Positions 23,484-33,626 of a DNA stretch of 64,000 nt are shown in pieces. The position numbers and the translations under genes are program-made. The stretch comes from Neonectria sp. B-13. Taxonomy: Eukaryota; Ascomycota; Sordariomycetes; Hypocreales; Nectriaceae. Below the pieces are notes generated by a model, which did not search any database, was not told the origin of the DNA, and worked only from the letters and a program-made list of their open reading frames with translations. Each line of letters begins with the position of its first letter. The stretch's first letter is position 1. The stretch is taken from positions 917,595 to 981,594 of the forward strand of contig NOKP01000008.1 in NCBI GenBank assembly GCA_002682825.1. The letters run 5' to 3'.

Positions 23484-24000
23484 GACTTTACCGAGCATGT
23501 GTAGTAGACATTGGATAGGCTGTTTATACGAGGGGGAACACTAGAAGGCGGCATATATTGAAAACAGGCGTTTTTGCGAAATGTATATAGGGCGTTGGGA
23601 CATGGTTGCCCTGGCCGGCTGGCTGGCCACGAGTCTTGTGAATAGAGCTAGATGCAAGGATTAAACTTAGGAAGAGGTGTAACATACACAATGTCTCGGT
23701 GGTCACCACATGTCGTTGAGCGAGTCTTTGAGATAAGCGTCTTCAGACGCTCTATATCCTCGCCCCTGAATCACCAAGTGGAGTCGCAAGTTATGCTTAA
23801 ACCCACAACTCTCTGACGACTTCACGGAGTTATTAGGTAAAACCAAGTGGTAATATTCGTTCAACACTTCAAACGCACAGCATTTTCTGAGTTCAATTTT
23901 TGTTTATTGCTCCTTCGCTGGGTCATTCACCTGCCCGCGGGATGGGACATGCCATCATGTACAAACTACCTATTCATTTCATTTCTCCTCCTTGGATAAT
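23484..24000. other. Convergent intergenic region
   Basis: AT-rich 3' flanks of IMA1 and of the dioxygenase gene. No gene or repeat recognised. Confidence 0.5.
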
Positions 24001-25265
24001 CTAACCCTCGAAAGGGGTCTCAAAAGGCCGCTCGGCCTGAGGAGTAATGCGGGCAAGATGTCGACGCTGGCCCGACTTCCAGTCGACGATGGCGGTGTGC
24101 TGGACAGATCGGTTGTCCCAGACGACAACAGTTCCAGCCTGCCACTTCACGCGGGCGTGGAAGTCGGCACCCCAGGCGATGTGCTCGTAGAGGAAGTTGA
24201 GGATGGCGTCGGACTCTTCCTTCTTGAGGCCGACGATGTCGCGGGTGACTGCAAAGAAAGTTAGACGCTGAGACGGGAGCTGTGGGGTAACGACGTCGAC
24301 TTACACTGAGGGTTGATGAACAGAGACTTCTCGCCCGTGACGGGGTGCGTCCGCACGATGGGGTGCTCGGTGACGGTGGGCTCGCGGCGCTTGACGCTGC
24401 CCTTCTTGACGCTGGCGTTGACCTGCTCGATGCCCGAGTGGGTGGCCTTGAGGCCGTGCAGGATCTTCTGGAACGCCGGCGACAGGCGGTTGTAGGCCTC
24501 GACGGTGTTGGCGAACAGGGTGTCGCCGCCCGTCTCCGGGTTGTCGAGGATGTACAGGAAGGTGGTGCCGGGCGGCTGCTGCTCGTAGGTGACGTCGGAG
24601 TGCCAGGCGACGGAGCTGACACGGCTCTTGAAGAAGGTCTCGTGCGACTTGTCGCCGGCGCCGCGGTGGACCAGGTGGATCTCCGGGTGGCCGGCGGGCG
24701 AGCCGGAGGTGGGGTGGATGTGGTGACGGCCGAAGTAGCCGCCGAACTTGAGGGCGTCGGCGATGGGCAGGTCGGCGAAGTCCTGGTTGCGGAAGGCGAC
24801 CACCTTGCGGTCGGCCACGTACCGCGCGAGCTCGTCCTTGCCGGCGTCGCTGAGCTGGCTGAGCTGCACGCCCTCCACCTCGGTGCCGATGGTGGGCGTG
24901 AGGTGCGTGACGGTGGCGTCCTTAGTGAGGATGTTGGGGAAGCTCAGGTCGGCATCTTTACCGTGGTCGTAGTGCTCGAAGGGCTGCAGCGGAGGGTAGG
25001 TCTGCTCCTTGTTCCAGGTGGGGAGGTAGTTGGGGTACTGGAGTTCTGTTAGATGTCTGGTCTCACTGATGGGGTCTCTGTCAGACGCGGTTGTTGGACT
25101 CACCTTGGCTGCGGCGAACTCGTCAGTGCCCTGCTCCTCCTGCTCCTTGGAGTAAACCACCGGCGACAACTCCTTGTAGACGCCCTGCACGCCACCGGCG
25201 TAGATCTTCAACTTGGATGTCTCGACGGCCAGGTCGGTGGCGATCTCGGTTGCTGAAGGAGCCAT
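24001..25265 (-). CDS. TauD/JLP1-like 2-oxoglutarate dioxygenase
   Basis: Exons 25104-25265, 24305-25037 and 24001-24248 on the minus strand, 380 residues. The Fe(II) site is HSD in VAWHSDVTYEQQPP (His about 200, Asp about 202) with the distal His in RSVQHTAIVDW (about 348) and the 2-oxoglutarate-binding Arg in RRHLARITPQ. GTEVEGVQLSQLSDAGKDELARYVADRKVVAFRNQ is typical of the TauD family. Close relatives (yeast Jlp1) release sulfite from taurine and other alkyl sulfonates so they can serve as sulfur source; related clades act on other substrates, so sulfonate use is inferred. It is divergent from an anion transporter gene, which supports a substrate-uptake and cleavage pair. Splice ends keep frame at both introns; ATG 25265 is the first ATG (upstream codon is TTG). 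Confidence 0.9.
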
Positions 25266-26863
25266 GATGGAAATGGTGCAAGTGTTCTCGTCCAAGTCGA
25301 TTCCGGGACTAGCAGATCAGGACTCTTGTTTTCTTTTTGAAGCTGATAAGAGAAGCAGTCTAGATTGTCTCATCCACCCTCCCTCCCCGAAAAGCTAGAA
25401 AGGCGCCCTTTATATACGGCTATCAGTCATTCCTCATCTCGGGCGTCGGTATCGCCATCTCGCAAATGGATGCCGACGTCGACATCAGCGCGGGGAAGGG
25501 CAGTCAGACGCAGTCCGGCGGGATGGAAACGGGCGAATCTCAGCGCCTCGATCCTTCGTGACGACGTTGCAAAAAGCAACCAAGTCCCCGGAGGCGGATT
25601 GCGCAAGTGTCGTGTCCATTTGCGTTGGTGTCGTCGCTGATCGACGAGCGGAACCGGCGAGCCAGTTCGAACATGTCGGGCCAAATCACGCAATGCGCGC
25701 CCAGACTTGAAGTACCGAGACGGCAGTACGACTTGCCACTTGTTGGCCCGTGGCTTGTGTGCAGCAAAGTGGACCGTCGTTGGATTGCGCCATCACAACG
25801 TGCTCGAGTCCAAGACGCCCGCGCGATGATGGTGTCGCAATCCCCGGGGCCGAGTCACGCAATGCCAGTACGTGGCTATCACCGTCGGGGAAAGACGACG
25901 ATCCTTGCGATTCAATAAAACAAAGGATTCGAGCCTGGGAAAATGTTTCGAGGTCTGGGAAAGAGCAGCCCTCGCTGGAGGAGTCCCGGGGAAGTCCCAA
26001 AGCTGTTCGCATCCCAGGAGAGTGTTTATAAGCATCCTCCACGCATGCTCGGTCCGATATCTACGTCTCGATTCTCGGCTCGCCGCAGCGACGACGACAA
26101 CCCGGGACGTATCTCACCCGCCCCAACATCCCAGACCCCAATCTAAAGGCGGCAGAGTTCACCGGACTCCGACAAGCATAATGCATCCCGCGGGATATCG
26201 GCCGGATCACGCAGCGATTGGGCTCTCGTCACTCGACGGCCATGGCTAGCTGGCACGCCATCCTCGATTCCCTCCTCCTTGCGGTCAAAGCCCCGTCATG
26301 TTCGGTCATGTTAGTTGGAAGCCCGTCCACGCTCTGGGTTTCACCAATGAGGTCTGCTCCGTTGTTTTTCACCCCAGGCTGGGTTGATACCACGGTAGGG
26401 GGCTGATGCAACTCTATCCGGTCTTCGTCATTGGCCTGTCGGCGACGGCCCGGTGTGAACGGGCTCAAGCAGGCTCAGTGCTTCGCATGGGAATTGCCTT
26501 ATTGGAATCAAGTTGGAGTCGATGAAGGTGCTGGGATGTCGGCCCAGACGCCTGGGCCCCAGTGGCACCATGGCGATGAGCGTCGAGTTTTCGCGGCTTT
26601 TGAGGTGATATCGAGAGCGCATCGCGACATTGTGTCCCCCACTGGACGAATGGCCGAGGAACTGGTTTGCCAGCCCCTGGTTCTGCGTAGGAGATCTCCC
26701 AAGGCCGTGTGGTTGCGAGGATAGTCGGCGGCCCGAGTCTTTATAATACCGGCCCTGCATCCTGTTCATGCCCGTCTTCTGGCAGGCTGCAGCGACATCT
26801 CCGCGGCATCTCTTCTTCTGTTTTCCCCATCTCCGCGGACTTAAGGTCTTGTGAGTTGAAACC
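25266..26863. promoter_or_regulatory. Shared upstream region of dioxygenase and transporter
   Basis: A 1.6-kb divergent control region without a credible gene. CGCAAT, or its complement ATTGCG, occurs at about 25598 (as ATTGCGCAA), 25689, 25784, 25836 and 25858. A perfect 12-bp palindrome ATCCCGCGGGAT lies at 26185-26196. The half-site cluster resembles bZIP recognition sequence. Sulfur control through Cys3/MetR-type factors is only a guess. Confidence 0.35.
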
Positions 26864-28821
26864 ATGGCCGCTACCGACAGGGACACCAAGGAGGTCTTTG
26901 TCCAGGACCAATCGTCTGCGACCGACTACGACAGGGACACCAAAGAGGTCTTCGTCCAGGACCAGTCGTCTGCTACCTACGACAGCGGCAACGAGACGTC
27001 ATCTTCTGCTGGTGAACATGTCTTCTCCGACCCCAAGGTTGCCGACCACTGGCGCAAGGTCTACGAGAAGGCCCAGTATGAGAACCGTCATCGCTTCGAT
27101 CCCACTTACACCTGGACGGCTGAAGAAGAAGCCAAGCTTGTGAAGAAGGTATGGCTTAACTGCCCAACTGGCATAGCTCCATGCCGGCTGTTTGCTAACG
27201 ACGCCACCACAGATCGACTGGCGCATCACCTTGTGGGCCTGGGTCATGTTCCTCGCCCTCGACTTCCACCGTCGAAACATCAATCGCGCCATCTCCGACA
27301 ACATGGTAAGCCTGGTTGGCCCAATCGAGCTGCCGCCCTGGACTAACAAGTGGATAGTTGCCCGAGATAGGCATGGACACTAACGACTTTAACTACGGCC
27401 AGACGGTTAGTCCATATCCCAGTTCTGTCCTTGTACACCCGCACTTACACCATGCCAGATCTTCCTCGTTACCTTCCTTTCTGCAGAGCTCCCCAGTGGC
27501 TTGATTAGCAAGAAGCTTGGCGCCGATCGATGGATCCCGTTCCTCATCTGCAGCTGGTCCATCGTGGCCGGCTCCCAGGCCGCGCTCCAGAGCAGGGCCG
27601 GGTTCTACGCCGTCAAGGCCATACTGGGTCTTCTCATGGGAGGCTTCATTCCGTATGTTCCCCAAACCAGGCGTCGAAATATACACACTTGCTAACAATG
27701 AACTAGTGATATCGTTCTCTGGCTCACCTACTTCTACAAGTCCAACGAGCTGCCCGTTAGACTGGCCTTCTTCTGGACCGCCCTTAGCACCTGCAACATC
27801 GTCGGCTCCCTGCTTGCGGCCGGCGTTCTGCAGATGCGAGGCATCCTTGGCTGGGGAGGCTGGCGCTGGCTGTTCCTCCTAGAGGCCATCGTCACCTTCA
27901 TCATCGGCGTCTTCTCGTGGGTTCTCATGCCTCCCGGTCCCTGCCAGACCAAGAACTGGTTCCGCGGTAAGCAAGGATGGTTCACTGAGCACGAGGAGAA
28001 AATCATGGTCAACCGACTGCTCCGCGACGACCCTAGCAAGGGCGACATGAACAACAGGTAATTAAACTCACTCTCTTGCTCTTGCATGACCACCGCTAAC
28101 TCCTCGCAGGGAGGCCGTCAACCTCCCCAAGCTCTGGAAGGCCGTCAAGGACTGGGAGCAGTGGCCGCTGTACATCATCGGCCTCATGGTCTATATCCCC
28201 CCGGCTCCCTTGAACACCTATCTCTCCTACATCCTGAAGCAGATTGGCTTTTCCACCTTCCACGCCAACCTGTTGGCCATCCCCTCGCAGTTCCTCTACG
28301 CCATCAACCTCCTCATCATCACCTGGCTGTCTGAGAAGTTCAAGGAGCGCTCCATCCTGGCATCCGTATCCAACATCTGGATCTTCCCCTGGATGGTCGC
28401 CCTCGTGGCCCTGCCCGCCACCATCTCACCCTGGGTGCGCTACGCCCTCATCACCGGCCTGCTCAGCTACCCGTACTGCCACGCGATCCTGGTCGGCTGG
28501 AACGCCAAGAACAGCAACAGCGTGCGAACCCGCGCCATCAGCGCCGCCCTGTACAACATGTTCGTGCAGTCGGGTAACATTGTCGCGTCCAACATCTACC
28601 GCCAGGAAGATGCGCCGCTGTACCGCCGCGGCAACAAGATCCTGCTGGGCATCACGACCTTCAACATCTTGCTGTTCTATCTAGTCAAGGCCTTTTACAT
28701 CTGGCGTAACAAGGTGCGCGAGAGAAAGTGGGCTGCCCTGAGCAAGCAGGATCAGCTAGACTACGCCCTGCACTCCACCGATGAGGGTCAACAGCGGCTG
28801 GATTTCCGATTCGTTCACTAA
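26864..28821 (+). CDS. MFS anion transporter, Dal5/Soa1-like (ACS family)
   Basis: Exons 26864-27148, 27213-27305, 27358-27405, 27459-27652, 27707-28057 and 28110-28821; 560 residues. The cytosolic N-terminus is followed by about 12 membrane helices (ITLWAWVMFLALDF with the family's INRAISDNM; FLVTFLSAELPSGLISKKLGADRWIP; LGLLMGGFIPDIVLWLTYFY; GGWRWLFLLEAIVTFIIGVFSW). This is the anion:cation symporter family that includes yeast allantoate permease Dal5, nicotinate Tna1 and the sulfonate/sulfate transporter Soa1. With a divergent TauD-type dioxygenase, an organosulfonate substrate is plausible but unproven. Residues 5-40 contain an 18-residue tandem duplication. Confidence 0.9.
26876..26983 (+). 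repeat. 54-nt tandem duplication in transporter N-terminus
   Basis: Two consecutive copies of an 18-codon unit encode DRDTKEVFVQDQSSAT plus two residues. Synonymous differences (for example AAGGAG versus AAAGAG) show the duplication is not brand new. Confidence 0.85.
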
Positions 28822-29279
28822 AGGATTCCTTTATTAGAGGAGGAGTAGAGTTTGGAAGTTTGGAGGGGGAGCAAGTAGAGAGAAGACGGAGCTTCAATGA
28901 ATTGTCAATTATCTTTGTTTGACTACTTTGAATTATACTGCTGAGCTGTCAAGTTTAATTACCTACACTAACAGCCTTGCTCTTGTGGCTGCACAATGGT
29001 ATGGCTCATGGGCCGATATCTGCTAATATCAACATTTCTAACCATTGGGCTATTTAAATAAATTACCACTCTCTTCAGACTCTGTTCATATTTTCAGACA
29101 TCATTGCGATATTCTGATGTTGTTGAAGACATGAGCGCCGGGTTGTAAATCACCCGACGGCTCAGCTCGGCTTGCAAGAGCCGAACCTCGGCATCTCAAA
29201 TCTAATACGCGATTGACATTCTAGAGACGTCACTTCAGCAGACTCCAACCACAACAGCCCGATTATTCAATATTCAACA
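28822..29279. other. Intergenic
   Basis: AT-rich 3' flank of the transporter and promoter of the hydrolase. Nothing else recognised. Confidence 0.5.
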
Positions 29280-30268
29280 ATGGCAACATACGAGACAGCG
29301 CCAGACCAATTCGTCACCGTTGACGATATCAAATTTGCGTATCGACGCCTCGGCCCAAACCATGGCGTACCCCTCGTCATTCTCGCAGGTTTTAGGTTCG
29401 CCATGTCTATCCTAAGAAATAGCCGAAGCTGACCTTCTAGGGGAACAATGGACCATTGGGATCCGGCTTTGATCAACCCACTCGCCGCGAAGCGTCCGGT
29501 GATACTGATTGACAATGCGGGCGTGGGACGGTCTGAGGGACAGGTTCCTAAGACCTTGACGGCCTGGGCGCGGTACTACGTCAACGTCCTGCAAGCGCTG
29601 GGCGTCAGGAAGGCTGACATCATGGGATATTCCATGGGAGGCTGCGTCGCCCAGCTCGTAGCACTCAACGCGCCGGATCTGACCCGACGCCTGGTCCTCT
29701 GCGGGACGACGCCCAGCACGGGAGATGGTGTGGTGATGGCACCGCTGGGACCGTTCAACAGGGTCAAGGCCGCTACAACGGAAGAAGACCATAGGAAGGC
29801 CTGGATTGATGGCTTCTTCAACACCTCGGACCGCAGCCGGCAAGCTGGCGAGGCTATGTGGAAGCGCATGACTACGGCGCGTCGCGATCGCTGCGGGCCG
29901 GTTGACGCCGCCAGCGCGCACCGGCAGGCTGTTGCGTTTGCCAAGTTCATGGACCCGAAGCAAGCCAAGGATGCGTCGTATAACCGGTTTGATGAGCTTC
30001 GTCTGCCAGTATTGATCGCCAACGGTAAGGAATCGCAACGAGGAGAGAGTGATTCAATAAGGCGCTGACATGACTGCTAGGAGCCGAGGACCTGCTGTTG
30101 CCGTCTGAGAACAGCTACCTCATGTGGAAGATGTTGAACAAAGCCAATGCCCAGCTACATCTATTTCCGGATTCGGGGCATGGGTTTCTGTTCCAGTACG
30201 CCGAGGAGTTCTCCAAGTTGATAAATGACTTCTTGGACCATGGGGAAAAGCCGACGAGCCGATTATAG
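29280..30268 (+). CDS. Alpha/beta hydrolase
   Basis: Exons 29280-29395, 29441-30024 and 30081-30268, 295 residues. The fold is complete: oxyanion-loop region GFRGTMDHWDP, PVILIDNAGVGRSEG, nucleophile elbow GYSMGG (Ser about 120), acid region NGAEDLLLP and catalytic His in PDSGHGF near the C-terminus. It resembles bacterial-type cofactor-free peroxidase/haloperoxidase-like and proline-iminopeptidase-like hydrolases; the substrate is unknown. The introns are 45 and 56 nt with correct ends, and the phase-2 and phase-1 joins restore R-G and G-A codons. No signal peptide, so cytosolic. Confidence 0.88.
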
Positions 30269-30335
30269 TTAATCAAAAGAAGCAGTTCCGATCATTGTGG
30301 ATCTAGCAAACGTTGTACGAAAATTCAAGTAACTA

Positions 30336-31282
30336 TTATAGAGCCACACATAGTGCCATTGCTAGCATCGCCCATACCATCACAGCTTGGCTAGAGACCG
30401 TTGTCTTTTGCCCGGCCGAATCCCCTGTCGACGACGCTGCCTCGGAGGAAGACGATGAAGACGCTGTGGTCTCTGCCTTTGTCGCATTTACCATAGTGCA
30501 TGTTCTGCTCGAGTAGTCGCCCATGTCAAGCAAGCCGGGACAAGCCTCTACGCATTCCTTGAACGCACTCTTCACCCCGTTGGCCTGGTTCCAATAGTAC
30601 TCATCCACGTCCAGATGGTCCTCGATGCACTTCCTTGCGCACGCAACAGAAGTACAAGGAAGCCGGCTCGACCAGTGGCTCACGGCGCCCCAGCCGTCCT
30701 TGCGCTCCCAGGCAGAAAGCGTGGCCTTGCCGCCGGTCAGGTTGAAACCGGTGGACTGGTCGCCCCAGGCCGAGAAGCCAACTTTGTTTGAGCGGAATAG
30801 GCTGTATGAGACACTCATGCGCACATCGGGTAGAGCGTCGGCGGGGACGTTGAGAGAGATGGTGGTGAGGTTAGTGGCGACGCAGGCGTCGAGAAGGCCT
30901 ATTGGAGAGGATTAGAAGGTTCACATAGGAGTTCTGGTATGAGTGTGTGGAGAGCGGAGTGAGATGATATGATTGATGAGTGGAATAAGTGAAGGAATGG
31001 TAACTGACAGTACAAGTTAGGCTGGGTAGAAGACCAGTCATCCTTCACCTCCTTGCGCGGCCACGCCCAAGCATATATCTCCATGTACTGATGCTCATAC
31101 TTGGCCTTGGCGCTGTTGGAGAAGTTCAAGTGCACGAGAATATCCTCTCCGGCCTTGACAGTATGCGGCATGTCGAGCACGGCGCTGGCGTTGATCGGCA
31201 CATAGGCAGCATCTTTGGCGCTGACCAGCGACGCCACTCCGAGAGCGAGGGCGAAGCCAGCGGCCCGTGTTAAGAACCGCAT
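30336..31282 (-). CDS. Secreted GPI-anchored-type protein, unknown function
   Basis: Exons 31009-31282 and 30336-30898 (110-nt intron), 278 residues. A signal peptide (MRFLTRAAGFALALGVASLVSA) starts the protein. Repeated Cys (CLLDACVATN, CTSVACARKCIEDHLD, CVEACPGLL) and N-glycosylation sequons follow. A Ser/Thr-rich stretch (ETTASSSSSSEAASS) leads to a hydrophobic C-terminus (VMVWAMLAMALCVAL) typical of a GPI-attachment signal. I recognise no named family; proteins of this layout are cell-wall or plasma-membrane-bound in filamentous fungi. The joined codon at the intron is TGC. Confidence 0.8.
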
Positions 31283-33626
31283 GGTCGGCTGGTAAAGACC
31301 AGAGTTTGGCGATGTTGCGATGGTGGCGTTGAGCGATCAGGGGCGAAGGAAAATTAATTTGATCTGCCTAAATAAAATCTGGCGTGAGAAGCGATTTCCC
31401 GATCCGGTGCCCCAGTCATCAGCCTTAAATCCGCCAGGGCATAGCGTAGGATCACCATCCTGAAACGCAGTGAGTTGCCAAGTTGCCTGACTGAATAAGT
31501 GGACTGCGAAATACGTCATAGCACCGGCCTTTGTAAGTGCGATTTCTGATCCTTGTGTTATAGTGACCTCGTCAGCAATGCATATGGTGGGTGGTAAAGG
31601 GTAAAGAAGGTGATATTTTCTTTATGATGCCGAAGTTCTATTTGGTAAGTTAAGAAATATCAAGTTCAAGTCCAGGCCATCAAAGCATTGTTCCAAGTGT
31701 TTTGACCTGTCCTGGAGCCCAACGTTGGGGTCGCCAGAGTCAGAGTTATCCTCCTCCTTGCTTTCTTTATTAGTCCCTTCGCGCTCGGATTCGCCGTCGT
31801 TACTCGTTGCCCAGATATCTGCTCCATATCTTTCACGAGCTTCCGAACGGTGAGCGGCGTGCTGCCACTAACGTAGAAACTGTAAATCTAAATGGCATAA
31901 GTCAGGCTAAGAGCGCTACCAAGGAACATTGCTCCCTCACTTCCAACAAAATCTTACAGCAGTTCTGCGTGGGTCTTCTTTTTCGTAATACATCATGTGA
32001 TAACTTCTCTACCAACATCGGAAAGACTCTCAGAGTGGACCTCAGTAATATCCAGTTGCTCGATCCTTCTTAGCATAAGCATGTGGAAAGACTGGTATGG
32101 GCAAATTGGAGTTAGTACAAGCACAACCAGTACTGATACTATACCACTGCGGACAGGTTGCTACAGGAGAAACGGAGGGCCAGTATGAAAAGTGTACTAG
32201 CACATTCGCAGTGTATAACTAGTATCAACAATGGATTCATACGGATTAAGTCAAGGACCAGTATAGACCGTACAAGTATGAATTGTTCTAGTATAGTGGA
32301 TAAACTAGTATAATGGATAGAAAGGACTGGAACGAATAGCATCCCAAGCCATGCGGTGATATGTAGAGTGAAAGTGACGTTATACGTGGGCTGGACGGAA
32401 ACGGTGTCCGAAACTGGCTTACCCCATCGAATTGCCTCTGAACAGGTAAACAAGAGGCCTGATGGGTAAAGTGGAGTTCGAGTACACGAATTATGAGCTG
32501 TTCAAATGTGTGCCTGCTCCAGCCTGCTCAAGCAGAATGTAAGATGGTCTCGTGCTAGCAATTTTGCGTCACGCGTTACTACCTGCAATCGACTATGTAT
32601 AATAGAGTACATAGTTATAGCCTGTTAGTAGAGGGAGAACAGCAAGATCACGAAATAGCACGTAATTTCAAATAATGCATAATTACAACCAGGTCTAGAA
32701 GTAAGTTCGCCCGCACCTCTTTGGGACCATGACCCTAGTAGCATGATGATCGCGAGTGAGGTTGAGATATATGAATAACTGGGATAACTATATATCTTTT
32801 CTTTAGCAAGGCGTTCTGGAAGTTGAATTCAGCGATCTAACGTGAAGGTTAGTGTATCCAGGGTGCAACACAGAGATTTAAGAGGTAGGTATCCGTACTT
32901 CCACTTGGGCGAACATTTAGAAATTGCTCGCCGAGCGTTCTCCAAGTAGGGTCCCTCATTTAGGGGCCCCGTGTCTAGGCGAGCCACTACAGCTCTGTGC
33001 AGCGCAAGGCGCCAACTCTTACAGCAACCAAGTATCATAAAAGTTGTTAGCCTTAAGTAGAGATTAAGTCCGCTATTATACCTACTCTGGTTGAAATACT
33101 AGCTGTTAAAACTTTCTATCATAATAACCCTATAGACTAGCTGCTGTGCTCATCACCACTATCTCCGGAACCCGGGCAGTGGACCGCCTAGCGATTACAC
33201 GGACGGATTGCTGTTGCGGGCCGCCGCGGGCCGTTGTGGGCCTGGGTTCGCCAATGTACGTATCATCCAGAACTATTGATTGAGAGCAATTGACCTGTTA
33301 CGGATAGCTTAGCGCAAGGCGGCGAAGAGGCTCTTGTGCGGGCTGTTCGCAATGCCTTGGCGTTCAATGTGAGGCTGACCTGCGAGACTAATGCACTGCC
33401 TCCATCTGATGGTTGCCTCGGAGTTAGGCAGATTCGGATGTCTAGCCAGGACGAGGCAGCTTGAAATTAATTCAAAGCCTCCGCTGGCTGCCTCCTCGGC
33501 TTGATTCATATCTGTTCATCTTTTCCTGTGATCGCTGAGGCATCTTCTAGACGCAAAATAACATCCAGTTGCACAAGCGAACTGCTCGTGTACGGTTCAT
33601 CCAAGAAGTGTAAGCGAACGCCCAAC
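31283..33626. other. Gene-poor AT-rich stretch
   Basis: 2.3 kb without a supportable gene. At about 32190-32320, CTAGTA/AGTATA words recur at short spacing. Around 33205-33245, GCGGGCC-type words repeat. No LTR ends, transposase fragment or tRNA recognised. May be degenerate repeat DNA. Confidence 0.45.

Noticed and set aside
24345..25052. Plus-strand 235-residue frame opposite the dioxygenase
   Set aside because: Composition mirrors the minus-strand gene (Val/Gly/Leu-rich), no motif; it is a shadow.
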